Shown one piece after another: positions 35,220-43,898 of a stretch of 64,000 nucleotides of DNA; position 1 is the first letter of the stretch; every line of letters starts with the position of its first letter. This DNA comes from UBA4675 sp964601265. Lineage in GTDB: Bacteria; Bacillota; Clostridia; Christensenellales; Borkfalkiaceae. The notes beneath the pieces were generated by a model. The model searched no databases and was not told where the DNA came from. It saw only the letters and a list, made by a program, of their open reading frames with translations. The stretch is taken from assembly GCA_964601265.1 (NCBI GenBank), contig CAZRMT010000003.1:1-64000 (forward strand), written 5' to 3'. The translations under genes and the position numbers were made by a program.

Positions 35220-37004
35220 ATGGCAGAATTTATGAACGGTTTAAAAAGAACCGATTATTGCGGAAAATTTTCGATAAAAGACTTAAATAGACAAGTCGTT
35301 ATAAACGGCTGGGTACAAAAGAGGAGAAATTTAGGCGGACTTATCTTCGTCGACGTAAGAGATAAAACGGGGATAGTTCAAGTCGTTTTCAATTCCGAGC
35401 AAAACGGTGAGCTTTTTGCAAAAGCGGAACTACTCAAAAGCGAGTACGTTATCGCCGTTAAAGGAACCGTCGGAGAAAGAGCCAACAAAACTGATAAAAT
35501 CGCTACGGGCGAAATAGAAATAATCGCAAGCGACCTTAAAATTTTAGCCGAAGCCGACACCACGCCTTTTGAAATCGTAGACGACACCAAGGCGGGCGAA
35601 CAGTTAAGGTTAAAGTACAGATACCTCGATTTAAGGAGACCTACTCTTCAAAATATTTTATCGGTAAGATACGCCATAACCAAGGCGACGAGGGATTATC
35701 TGGATAAAATAGGTTTTACCGAAATCGAAACGCCTATGCTAGGAAAATCCACGCCCGAGGGAGCAAGAGACTATCTCGTTCCGTCGAGAATTCGTCAAGG
35801 CTGTTTTTACGCGCTTCCTCAAAGTCCGCAACTGTATAAACAACTTTTAATGATTGCGGGAACGGACAGATATTTTCAAATTACGAAGTGCTTCCGTGAC
35901 GAAGATTTAAGGGCTAACCGTCAACCCGAGTTTACGCAAATCGACTTAGAAATGAGCTTTGTCGAGGACGAAACCGACGTAATGTATCCTATCGAGGAGC
36001 TTATCAAGGAAATATTCAAAAAAGCGGGCGGAATAACTTTGCCCGAAGGGCATTTCCGCACTATGACTTATAGGCAGGCAATGGACGAATACGGTTCGGA
36101 CAAACCCGACACGAGATTTGGCTTAAAAATCGTAAACGTGTCCGAAATAGTCGCAAACTGCGGATTTAAAGTGTTTACGGACGCCGTTAAAATCGGTAGC
36201 GTAAGGTGTATAAACGCCAAAGGTTTGGCGAGCCGTCTTTCCCGTAAGGAACTAGACGCTTTGGGCGAATTCGTTAAAACGGCGGGCGCGAAAGGGCTTT
36301 GCTGGATGACTAAGTTAAACGGCGAATTCAAGTCGCCTATCGCTAAATTTTTAACGGAAGAGGAGCTAAACGCTATATTTAACGCGACGAACTTCGAGGA
36401 CGGCGACACGCTTTTATTCGTTGCGGATAAAAACAACGCGGTATTCTCTTCGCTCGGCGCGTTAAGACTGCATTTGGCGGACAAATTCGATTTATACGAC
36501 AAGAGCGAGTTCGATATTTTGTGGGTAACGGAATTTCCTATGTTCGAATTCAGCGAGGAGGAAAACCGTTTCGTTGCCGTACATCACCCCTTTACCGCCA
36601 TGAAAGACGAGGATTTAGAGTATCTCGAAACGGACAAGGGCAGAATCAGGGCGAAAGCTTACGACCTTGTTATAAACGGACAAGAAGCGGGTGGCGGTTC
36701 GATAAGAATTCATAGACGCGACGTACAAGAGAGAGTTTTCAACGCTTTAGGGTTTACCGAAGAGGACATTAAAAACAAATTCGGATTTTTCGTGGAAGCG
36801 TTTAAATACGGCGCTCCTCCGCACGGCGGACTTGCGTTCGGGCTCGACAGACTTGCAATGCTTTTAACGGGTACGGACAACATAAAAGACGTTATCGCAT
36901 TCCCCAAGGTGCAAAACGCAAGCTGTTTAATGAGTAACGCACCCGACGTCGTAGAAGAAAAGCAACTTAACGAGCTCGGTATCGAAATAAAAAAATCCGA
37001 GTAG
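35220..37004 (+). CDS. aspS: Aspartyl-tRNA synthetase
   Basis: 594 residues, the bacterial-type length. N-terminal anticodon OB fold (NGWVQKRRNLGGLIFVDVRDKTGIVQVVF), class II motif 2 FRDEDLRANRQPEFTQIDLEMSF, the bacterial insertion (GAD) domain around 290-420, and motif 3 GGLAFGLDRLAMLL near the C terminus. It charges tRNA-Asp, or also tRNA-Asn if asnS is absent, which cannot be judged here. Single-gene unit with its own promoter. Confidence 0.97.
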   Translation: MAEFMNGLKRTDYCGKFSIKDLNRQVVINGWVQKRRNLGGLIFVDVRDKTGIVQVVFNSEQNGELFAKAELLKSEYVIAVKGTVGERANKTDKIATGEIEIIASDLKILAEADTTPFEIVDDTKAGEQLRLKYRYLDLRRPTLQNILSVRYAITKATRDYLDKIGFTEIETPMLGKSTPEGARDYLVPSRIRQGCFYALPQSPQLYKQLLMIAGTDRYFQITKCFRDEDLRANRQPEFTQIDLEMSFVEDETDVMYPIEELIKEIFKKAGGITLPEGHFRTMTYRQAMDEYGSDKPDTRFGLKIVNVSEIVANCGFKVFTDAVKIGSVRCINAKGLASRLSRKELDALGEFVKTAGAKGLCWMTKLNGEFKSPIAKFLTEEELNAIFNATNFEDGDTLLFVADKNNAVFSSLGALRLHLADKFDLYDKSEFDILWVTEFPMFEFSEEENRFVAVHHPFTAMKDEDLEYLETDKGRIRAKAYDLVINGQEAGGGSIRIHRRDVQERVFNALGFTEEDIKNKFGFFVEAFKYGAPPHGGLAFGLDRLAMLLTGTDNIKDVIAFPKVQNASCLMSNAPDVVEEKQLNELGIEIKKSE

Positions 37005-37117
37005 GATTCGTTTTAAAAAAATTCAAAATCCAAAAATAATTTTTTTAAAACTATTGACAAAAAAAACGCAGTGTGATAACTTATAATGTAGTATGGATTT
37101 TTATGATGAGGGCGGAT

Positions 37118-37264
37118 ATGGACGAAAATAAAAAAGAATACGTACAACCTGTTGTAGAAATTGAATACTTTGACGACGTGTCCCTTTGCGATAATTCTAG
37201 CTCGAGGGCAAGTAATTGGATTGTGCCGGGAATTGACGACCCCGATAATCCTTTTGCTTATTGA
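37118..37264 (+). CDS. Small acidic peptide of 48 residues, unknown
   Basis: ATG 37118 follows GAGGGCGG. The sequence starts MDENKKEYVQPVVEIEYFDDVSLC and ends with a Ser/Asn/Pro-rich tail (DPDNPFAY). The KKEYVxPxVEIxxFxDD opening resembles a common group of short Clostridia proteins of unknown role, some taken as precursor peptides. It has a TTGACA upstream (37054-37059), with possible -10 boxes GATAAC (37075-37080) or TATAAT (37082-37087) at imperfect spacing, and a strong terminator, so it is a separate short transcript. No modification enzyme lies nearby. Confidence 0.6.
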   Translation: MDENKKEYVQPVVEIEYFDDVSLCDNSSSRASNWIVPGIDDPDNPFAY

Positions 37265-37284
37265 TAAGTAGAGAGTGTGCTTTA

Positions 37285-37311
37285 CGCCTTGATTATTCAA
37301 GGCGTTTTTTT
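37285..37311 (+). terminator. Terminator of the small peptide gene
   Basis: CGCCTTGA (37285-37292), loop TTAT, TCAAGGCG (37297-37304), then T7. Confidence 0.85.
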
Positions 37312-37322
37312 ATGAGGTAGAA

Positions 37323-37766
37323 ATGTATTTTAACGATTTAAAAGTAGGATTAAGTAAAGAATTAAAAAGCGTTACGGTAGAAAAGGATAAAATGAAGGAG
37401 TTTGCCCGTTTTTACGACGATATACCGTTGCATACCGACGAGGAATACGCAAAAAACACTCCTTTCAAGCAAATAATCGCTCCCGGTATGTTTTCCTTTT
37501 TGTCCGTTTGGGCGGAATATTTAAAGGTTGATTTTTTCGGAGAAGAACTGCTTGCGGGCAAGTCCACGAAAGTGGAATGGTTTAAACCCGTTTTCGCTTG
37601 CGACGAATTAAAGGGCGTTGCGAGAGTTACCTCTCTTACCGAGCGTAACGAAAAAAATGGAATAGCCGAAGTTACCATAGAGGTTTTTAATCAAACGGGC
37701 GAACTTGTTTTGTCCAGCGTTACCGAGGCTATAATAAAAAAGAGAACGAACGCCGAAAAGCAATAA
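37323..37766 (+). CDS. MaoC-like hotdog-fold dehydratase
   Basis: 147 residues, single hotdog domain. The pattern FARFYDDIPLHTDEEYAKNTPFKQIIAPGMFSFLSVWAEY carries the hydratase-2 motif (D, then H after PLH) of MaoC/FabZ-like (R)-enoyl hydratases. Alternatively a thioesterase-like binder. ATG 37323 with GAGG upstream. It stands alone between the small peptide gene and dgt, with no fatty-acid genes nearby, so substrate is unknown. Confidence 0.8.
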   Translation: MYFNDLKVGLSKELKSVTVEKDKMKEFARFYDDIPLHTDEEYAKNTPFKQIIAPGMFSFLSVWAEYLKVDFFGEELLAGKSTKVEWFKPVFACDELKGVARVTSLTERNEKNGIAEVTIEVFNQTGELVLSSVTEAIIKKRTNAEKQ

Positions 37767-37877
37767 AATTCGGCGTTTTTTTCTTTAAAAGAGTAAAAAT
37801 AAAAAAATTTAAATTTATTTTAAAAAATTTTCGATAAAAAAAAGGAAATTCGACAAAAAGCGGGTATTTATATAAGT

Positions 37878-37884
37878 GGGGGGG
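37878..37884 (+). repeat. G7 tract at the ribosome site of the dgt-like gene
   Basis: Seven consecutive G lie six bases before ATG 37891 and serve as the purine-rich ribosome-binding region. Slippage would alter strength or spacing. Confidence 0.6.
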
Positions 37885-37890
37885 ATAAAT

Positions 37891-38913
37891 ATGACCGTAA
37901 GAGAAAAAACTCAGGAAATCGAAAGAAAGACTTTAAGCGTTTACGCCTCTTTTTCGGATAATTCCAACGAAAGGGAACGTGCGGAAGAAGAATGTCCTAT
38001 GCGTACCTGTTTTCAGCGGGATAGGGACAGAATTATTTATTCCAAAGCGTTTAGGCGACTAAAAAACAAAACCCAAGTGTTTTTTTCGCCCGAAGGCGAC
38101 CATTACATAACGAGACTTACGCACACTTTGGACGTTGCGCAAGTGGCTCGTTCCATAGCCCGCGGACTTTCTTTAAACGAAGACTTGGCAGAAGCCATAG
38201 CGCTCGGTCACGATTTAGGGCACACCCCGTTCGGTCACGCAGGTGAGCGGACGCTTAATTCCATAAGCGGTCATTTCGAACACAACGAGCAGTCTATAAG
38301 AGTTGTGGAAAAACTCGAAAACGACGGAAAGGGGTTAAACTTAACCGAAAAGGTGAAAAACGGCATATTAAACCACAAAAAAAGCGGAAATCCGTCCACG
38401 CTCGAAGGACAAGCCGTGTCTATGGCGGATAGAATAGCTTACTTAAATCACGATATAGACGACGCGATACGCGCGGGCGTTATAACCGAAAAGGACTTGC
38501 CCGAGGACGCAATAAAACTTGGCAGAACGTCGGGCGAGAGAATAAACACGATGATAACCGCCATTTACGAGCAAAGCCTCGGCAAGGACAAGCTCGCAAT
38601 GACTAGCGAAGTGTCGTTAGCTACCGACAACGTAAGAAGTTTTATGTTTGAAAAAGTGTATTTCAATTCCATAGCCAAAAAGGAAGAAGAAAGAGCTTTA
38701 AGAATGATAAACGCCTTATACGGGCATTATAAAGAAAAACCCGAAGCTATGCCAAAGCTTTATAAAAAGCTTTTAGACGAGGGCGAAAGTTTAGATACTT
38801 GCATATGCGACTATATTTCTTCCATGACGGACAGATACGCCGTATATGTTTTTGAAGAATTATTTATTCCGCATTGTTTTTATATAAAGGACGAAGATGG
38901 AGAAAAACGATAA
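37891..38913 (+). CDS. dGTPase-like HD-domain triphosphohydrolase
   Basis: 340 residues from ATG 37891; an upstream GTG (37876) precedes the G7 ribosome region and is rejected. HD signature: RLTHTLDVAQVARSIARG, then ALGHDLGHTPFGHAGE, and downstream MADRIAYLNHDIDDAIRAG. N-terminal RDRIIYSKAFRRLKNKTQVF is characteristic of the Dgt type. Releases triphosphate from dNTPs. The 3' end overlaps dnaG by 17 bases, as often found in Clostridia. Confidence 0.93.
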   Translation: MTVREKTQEIERKTLSVYASFSDNSNERERAEEECPMRTCFQRDRDRIIYSKAFRRLKNKTQVFFSPEGDHYITRLTHTLDVAQVARSIARGLSLNEDLAEAIALGHDLGHTPFGHAGERTLNSISGHFEHNEQSIRVVEKLENDGKGLNLTEKVKNGILNHKKSGNPSTLEGQAVSMADRIAYLNHDIDDAIRAGVITEKDLPEDAIKLGRTSGERINTMITAIYEQSLGKDKLAMTSEVSLATDNVRSFMFEKVYFNSIAKKEEERALRMINALYGHYKEKPEAMPKLYKKLLDEGESLDTCICDYISSMTDRYAVYVFEELFIPHCFYIKDEDGEKR

Positions 38914-40660
38914 TTTTATCGAACGGGTAAAACAAGAAAATAACATAGTCGACGTTATAGGCTCGTACACCGTAATAAAGCGTAGCGGAGGCAATTATTG
39001 GGCTAGATGTCCCCTTCCGGGGCATAGCGAACGCACGCCGTCCTTTTGCATAAACGAAGAGGGGCAGTTTTATAAGTGTTTCGGTTGCGGTAAAGGGGGC
39101 GACGTAATAAAGTTCGTTCAAGAAATGGAAAGCGTCGAGTTTCCCGTCGCCGTAAAAATTCTTGCCGACCGAGCGGGGCTTGCGATGCCCGAAATGAAAT
39201 TTGCCAAAGAAGACGCTCTCCCCAAAGAGGACAGAGAGCGACTTTATAAGCTTTTAAAGGATACGGCTTTATTTTACGTACACAACTTGCCAAATGCGGA
39301 AAAACACCTAAATTACCTCGAAAAACGCCATATAGACGTAGATACGATAAAAGCTTTCGGTCTCGGAGCTTCGCTAGACTACGATACTCTCCCGAAATAT
39401 TTAGCCGAAAAGGGGTATACTTACGAAGAGATGATTTCTTGCGGAGTGGTATTCAAAAACGACCGAGGACAGTACGTCGACAGTCAGGCGAAACGGCTGA
39501 TAATTCCCATAATCGACAATTTCGGCAAAGTAATCGCATTCGGCGGAAGGTGGCTTGAAAAGACCGACAAGGCGAAATACAAAAACACGACCGAAACCAA
39601 GTTGTTTATAAAGAATAAAACTTTATTCAATATGAACAACCTGAAAAAATACAAAAACGAAGTCGGCACCGTAGACAATATAATTATAGTCGAAGGGTAT
39701 ATGGACGCGATAAGCGTGTATAAAGCGGGCGTAAAAAACGTGGTTGCAAGTATGGGAACGTCGCTTACGGTTCAGCAAGCGAAATTGCTTAAAAGGTATT
39801 CTGACAGAGTAACCATTTGTTACGACGGCGATTCCGCGGGGCAAAAGGGCGCCATTCGAGGGTTGGAAATATTAAAAAACGAGGGAATAGACGTAAAAAT
39901 CGCTTCTATCCCGAACAACGACGACCCCGACGACGTAATAAACAAATACGGCGTAGAGCGGTTTAAGGAAATAATAAAATCGGCAAAAACCCTGCCAAGG
40001 TTCAAGCTCGATATTTTGGATTCCCGTTTCGGCGAAAACTCACCGCTCCCCGACAAAAACAAACTGATAGCGTTGTCGCTCAAAGTCATAAAAGAGTGCC
40101 CGACCGTTTCCGAACAAGAGGAGCTTTTAAAAGAGCTTCGCGACAAAACGAAAATCACTTACGAAAGTTTAAAGCGTGATTTGGAAAACGCCGAAGGGAG
40201 TTCTAAGCCGATTGACGATTTCGTGCCGATAATTCCCATAGAGGCGTCGGACAGAGAAAAGCAAGCTCAAAGGTTTATAATAAATTGCGTGTTACTCGGT
40301 AAAGAGTACGCCAAAGACGTGGATTTAATGGATTTCGTGTACGCAAACGAAACGCTTACGAAGTTGGCGGAATTAGTGGCGGACGGCGTAAAAAAAGAGG
40401 AACTCGGCGGACGTTTCGACAGCGAGCAGTTAACCGAGATAAACTTGGTTTTAATCAGCGGAGAAAACGTTTTTTCGGGTAAAGGCGAAAGAAAATATTT
40501 CGACGACTGTTTAAGGGTTTTAAAAATAGAAGAAATCGAAAACGAGTTAAAAGCGTTAATCGACGCGCACGATAAGGAAACCGATATTACGGTAAGAAAA
40601 AGTTTAGAACAATCTATAAACGACAAAACAATAAAATTAACAAGGCTTAAAGAACAATAA
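38897..40660 (+). CDS. dnaG: DNA primase DnaG
   Basis: 587 residues. CHC2 zinc finger CPLPGHSERTPSFC...YKCFGCGKGG near residues 36-70, the catalytic core with TOPRIM segments IIVEGYMDAIS and CYDGDSAGQKG, and a C-terminal helicase-binding domain. Makes RNA primers for replication. Start overlaps the dgt-like gene. The 3' end lies in a 26-bp tandem duplication that sets the stop. Confidence 0.97.
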   Translation: MEKNDNFIERVKQENNIVDVIGSYTVIKRSGGNYWARCPLPGHSERTPSFCINEEGQFYKCFGCGKGGDVIKFVQEMESVEFPVAVKILADRAGLAMPEMKFAKEDALPKEDRERLYKLLKDTALFYVHNLPNAEKHLNYLEKRHIDVDTIKAFGLGASLDYDTLPKYLAEKGYTYEEMISCGVVFKNDRGQYVDSQAKRLIIPIIDNFGKVIAFGGRWLEKTDKAKYKNTTETKLFIKNKTLFNMNNLKKYKNEVGTVDNIIIVEGYMDAISVYKAGVKNVVASMGTSLTVQQAKLLKRYSDRVTICYDGDSAGQKGAIRGLEILKNEGIDVKIASIPNNDDPDDVINKYGVERFKEIIKSAKTLPRFKLDILDSRFGENSPLPDKNKLIALSLKVIKECPTVSEQEELLKELRDKTKITYESLKRDLENAEGSSKPIDDFVPIIPIEASDREKQAQRFIINCVLLGKEYAKDVDLMDFVYANETLTKLAELVADGVKKEELGGRFDSEQLTEINLVLISGENVFSGKGERKYFDDCLRVLKIEEIENELKALIDAHDKETDITVRKSLEQSINDKTIKLTRLKEQ

Positions 40661-40677
40661 AATTAACAAGGCTTAAA
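40627..40677 (+). repeat. 26-bp tandem duplication across the dnaG stop codon
   Basis: AACAATAAAATTAACAAGGC plus five more bases occurs at 40627-40651 and again at 40653-40677. The 26-bp period is not a multiple of three, so the second copy is read in another frame and the dnaG stop (40658-40660) lies at its beginning. A recent small duplication. Confidence 0.8.
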
Positions 40678-40697
40678 AACGGAGGATAAATATAAAA

Positions 40698-41783
40698 ATG
40701 ATGATTGAAAAAAAATCGGATTTAAAAACGGCAGACGCCGAAAACGTCGGGCAAGTTCTTGAAACGTTAAAGAGCGAGTTTGCCAAAAAAGGCAGTATAG
40801 AAACGGAAGTTTTGTACGACAAACTTGCAGGCTTTACCATAAGTTCGGAGGACATCGACGTTATTATCAACGGCTTAACGGCTAGCGGGATAAAAATCGT
40901 GGACAATTCCAAGGAGGAAAAAATATCCTACGACGACTTATTAAAAGAAATAAGCCTTGACGACCCCGTAAAAATGTATTTAAAGGACATAGGCAGGGTT
41001 CAACTTTTGACGATAGAGCAAGAAACCGAGCTTGCAAAACGTATGGCGGACGGAGACGAAGAGGCTAAAAAAAGGCTTTCCGAAGCCAATTTGAGGCTTG
41101 TTGTTTCCATTGCCAAAAGATACGTCGGTAGAGGTATGCAACTTTTGGATTTAATCCAAGAGGGGAATTTGGGACTTATGAAAGCGGTTGAAAAATTCGA
41201 CTACACCAAAGGATTTAAGTTTTCTACTTACGCCACTTGGTGGATAAGACAGGCTATCACGAGAGCCATTGCGGATCAGGCGAGAACTATAAGAATTCCC
41301 GTGCATATGGTAGAAACCATCAATAGACAAATAAGGGTTGCCAGAACCTTAACGCAAAAACTAGGCAGAGAACCCACCGCAAGCGAAATTGCGGAAGAAA
41401 TGGGTACGACGGAAGCCAAGGTTATGGAAATACAAAAAATTGCCCAAGACCCCGTTTCGTTGGAAACGCCTATCGGCGAGGAAGAGGACAGCCATTTAGG
41501 CGATTTTATCGAGGACAACACCACTAATTCGCCGAGCGAAATAGTTGCTCAATCCATGCTTAAATCTCAGCTTAAACAAGTTTTAAACACGTTAACGCCG
41601 AGAGAGGAAAAGGTGTTAAGATTGAGGTTCGGTTTAGACGACGGCAGACAAAGAACGCTTGAAGAAGTCGGAAAAGAGTTCAACGTTACCAGAGAAAGAA
41701 TAAGACAGATAGAGGCGAAGGCTTTAAGAAAGTTAAGGCATCCTTCTCGTAGCAAGCAATTAAAGGAATACTACAATAGTTAA
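40698..41783 (+). CDS. rpoD: RNA polymerase primary sigma factor (sigma-A/RpoD)
   Basis: 361 residues, the short Gram-positive form. Region 1.1 at the N terminus, region 1.2 SLDDPVKMYLKDIGRVQLLT, region 2 with NLRLVVSIAKRYVGRGMQLLDLIQEGNLGLMKAVEKFDYTKGFKFSTYATWWIRQAITRA, region 3, and region 4 with the HTH TLEEVGKEFNVTRERIRQIEAKALRKLRHP. It recognises the TTGACA/TATAAT promoters seen across the window. GGAGG lies before ATG 40698. Confidence 0.98.
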   Translation: MMIEKKSDLKTADAENVGQVLETLKSEFAKKGSIETEVLYDKLAGFTISSEDIDVIINGLTASGIKIVDNSKEEKISYDDLLKEISLDDPVKMYLKDIGRVQLLTIEQETELAKRMADGDEEAKKRLSEANLRLVVSIAKRYVGRGMQLLDLIQEGNLGLMKAVEKFDYTKGFKFSTYATWWIRQAITRAIADQARTIRIPVHMVETINRQIRVARTLTQKLGREPTASEIAEEMGTTEAKVMEIQKIAQDPVSLETPIGEEEDSHLGDFIEDNTTNSPSEIVAQSMLKSQLKQVLNTLTPREEKVLRLRFGLDDGRQRTLEEVGKEFNVTRERIRQIEAKALRKLRHPSRSKQLKEYYNS

Positions 41784-41795
41784 GGATTACCGTAA

Positions 41796-42452
41796 ATGAA
41801 AAAGCGTTTCGAAACTATTTTTTCGGTGATACCCGCTTGTTCGGTTTTTGCGGACGTCGGGTGCGACCACGGTATAATATCCTTTCAAATGCTGAAAACG
41901 GGCAAGTGCGACAAGCTTTACTACGGCGACGTATCGGCTCCCAGCTTAAAAAAAGCCGAAAAATTATTAAGCGTTTTCGGTGAAAAAGCAGTCGGAATTT
42001 GTTGCGACGGGCTTAAAGATTTTCCCTTTTGCGATTGCGTTTTAATTGCGGGAATGGGCGGAGAGAATATAATAGACATAATCGACCAAGCCCCCTTTTA
42101 TCCCGAAACTTTTATTTTGCAACCTATGAAAAACAGCGACAAGGTGAGAAGAAAATTGACCGAAAAAACTTACCGTATCGTCCGTGATTTTAAGTTTTTC
42201 GAGGGCGGAATATATTACGACTTGATATTAGCCGAACGAGGGCAAGGGTTTTTGACCGAGGAAGAAATTAAGTACGGAAAAGAAAATCTTGAAAACCCGA
42301 GCGTTGATTTTTTAAACTTTTTAAAGGAAGAAATAGCCGAAAAAGAACGTATAGCCACGTTTTTAACGGAAGAAAAGCAAAAAAAGCATCTTTTAAAACT
42401 AGAAGAGGAGAAAAAACTTTATGAACGCTTACGAGCTAAAAAACAAGCTTAA
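41796..42452 (+). CDS. trmK: tRNA (adenine-22-N1)-methyltransferase TrmK
   Basis: 218 residues. Rossmann methyltransferase with motif I FADVGCDHGIISFQML, GDVSAPSLKKAE and IAGMGGENIIDII, typical of TrmK/YqfN, plus a C-terminal coiled coil. Methylates A22 in the D-loop of tRNAs. rpoD-trmK-Nif3 order is classical in Firmicutes. Confidence 0.93.
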   Translation: MKKRFETIFSVIPACSVFADVGCDHGIISFQMLKTGKCDKLYYGDVSAPSLKKAEKLLSVFGEKAVGICCDGLKDFPFCDCVLIAGMGGENIIDIIDQAPFYPETFILQPMKNSDKVRRKLTEKTYRIVRDFKFFEGGIYYDLILAERGQGFLTEEEIKYGKENLENPSVDFLNFLKEEIAEKERIATFLTEEKQKKHLLKLEEEKKLYERLRAKKQA

Positions 42453-43170
42453 CGAGTATTACCCCTTTTCCACGGTAGACGAAATTGCCAAAAGCGGTTA
42501 CGTTGACAACAGCGGAGTTATTTGCGAGGGTGAAAGCGATAAAATTTGTTTCACGCTCGATTTAACGGATAAGGCGCTAGATTACGCTATAAAAAACGGC
42601 TGTTTTTTAATGGTTACTCATCATCCCGTGATTTTTACGTCCGTAAGGAGCGTTAAAGGCGTTTTGGCGAGAGCGATAAAAAACGGAGTGGGAATAGTGT
42701 CTATGCACCTTCCCGCCGATTACGCCCCGAAAGGCGTCGACTATTACTTGGCGGAAGTTTTGGGCGGGAAAACGGCTAAAACGCTTGAAAATCTTGCAAA
42801 CGGTTCGGCTTACGGCAGGTTGTTTGAAATAGAAAAAACCGCCTTGTCCGCTTTTGCCGAAAGCGTTCGTGAAAAACTAGGTTGTGTGAATTTATCCGTT
42901 TTCGGCGAAAACGGCGAAATAAAAAAAGTCGCTTCTTTTTGCGGAGCGGGGCTTGACGAAGAAAGTTTGGCGTTAGCGAAAGATGCGGACGTGATAGTGT
43001 CCGCGGACGTTAAGCACCACGTTATTTTACAGCTTGTAAATCAAGGTAAACGTTTGGTAATGCCCACGCATTACGCCACCGAAAATTACGGCTTTAAAAA
43101 AATATCGCAAGATATGGAAAAAGTCTTAAAAGAAAAAATTTATTATTATGAAGAAAACACTCTTTTATAA
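42421..43170 (+). CDS. Nif3-like dinuclear metal centre protein
   Basis: 249 residues. Metal-ligand motifs CFLMVTHHPVIF near residue 65 and VSMHLPADYAPKGVDYYLAEVLGG, and a late MPTHYATENYGFKK. Members have been annotated as GTP cyclohydrolase I type 2 (YqfO/YbgI); the actual role is unsettled. It starts within the end of trmK (32-base overlap), with GAGGAG upstream of ATG 42421. Confidence 0.93.
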   Translation: MNAYELKNKLNEYYPFSTVDEIAKSGYVDNSGVICEGESDKICFTLDLTDKALDYAIKNGCFLMVTHHPVIFTSVRSVKGVLARAIKNGVGIVSMHLPADYAPKGVDYYLAEVLGGKTAKTLENLANGSAYGRLFEIEKTALSAFAESVREKLGCVNLSVFGENGEIKKVASFCGAGLDEESLALAKDADVIVSADVKHHVILQLVNQGKRLVMPTHYATENYGFKKISQDMEKVLKEKIYYYEENTLL

Positions 43171-43184
43171 GGAGGACAAACGAT

Positions 43185-43889
43185 ATGAACGATAAACTAA
43201 AAAAAATTCTCGAATATCAAGAGATTGATAGCGAGTTAAACGTTGTGGAAAAGGAATTGCACGACAACCCCGTAAGAAAGGAATATATGGTAAACGGCAA
43301 AAAACTTTCCAACGTCAGCGAAAAAGTTTCCGCTTACGAAAAGAAAGCGGGCGACCTCATTGCTTTACACAACGGCATAGAAGACAAGAAAGCCGTCGTA
43401 GAGGAAGAAATCAGGCAGATAGAAAAATCCGTCGCCGAATGTGAGGACGAAGTCGGCGCAAGGTATCTGAAAGAGCAGAGCAAGGCTTTAATTGCTCAAC
43501 TTGACGTTTTAACCACGGAAAGCGAAGAACTTTCTGCGGAAATAAATTCGTTGCTCGGCGAGTATTCCGTTTACACCAAGGACGTAAAGCAAGCCAAGGA
43601 GTCCTACCTGAAAATTAAACCCGAATACGATAAACTCGTGTCCGAAGCGAATAAAAAGCGTGAAGAAATAAACAAAAGGCTTGAAGAAAAGGGCAAGGAA
43701 GTCGAGGAATCCGTTTTGGATAAATACCTTGCCAAGAAAAGGGAACAACCTTTTTCAAAAATTTTATACAAATGCGAAGGAGATTTTTGTTCGCACTGCA
43801 ACCAAGAGTTGTCGGGGCTGGCAAAGTCGAAACTTGCGGATAATTCCGTGATAGAATGTGAAAACTGTCATAAATTACTTTATAGTTAG
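43185..43889 (+). CDS. Coiled-coil protein with C-terminal C4 zinc ribbon
   Basis: 234 residues. Residues about 10-180 are a long helical hairpin coiled coil. The C terminus FCSHCNQELSGLAKSKLADNSVIECENCHKLLY is a CxxC...CxxC zinc ribbon. This is the DUF164/zf-RING_7 family commonly encoded after the Nif3-like gene. It may act on nucleic acid or ribosomes, role unknown. GGAGG before ATG 43185. Confidence 0.9.
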   Translation: MNDKLKKILEYQEIDSELNVVEKELHDNPVRKEYMVNGKKLSNVSEKVSAYEKKAGDLIALHNGIEDKKAVVEEEIRQIEKSVAECEDEVGARYLKEQSKALIAQLDVLTTESEELSAEINSLLGEYSVYTKDVKQAKESYLKIKPEYDKLVSEANKKREEINKRLEEKGKEVEESVLDKYLAKKREQPFSKILYKCEGDFCSHCNQELSGLAKSKLADNSVIECENCHKLLYS

Positions 43890-43898
43890 GAGAATAAA

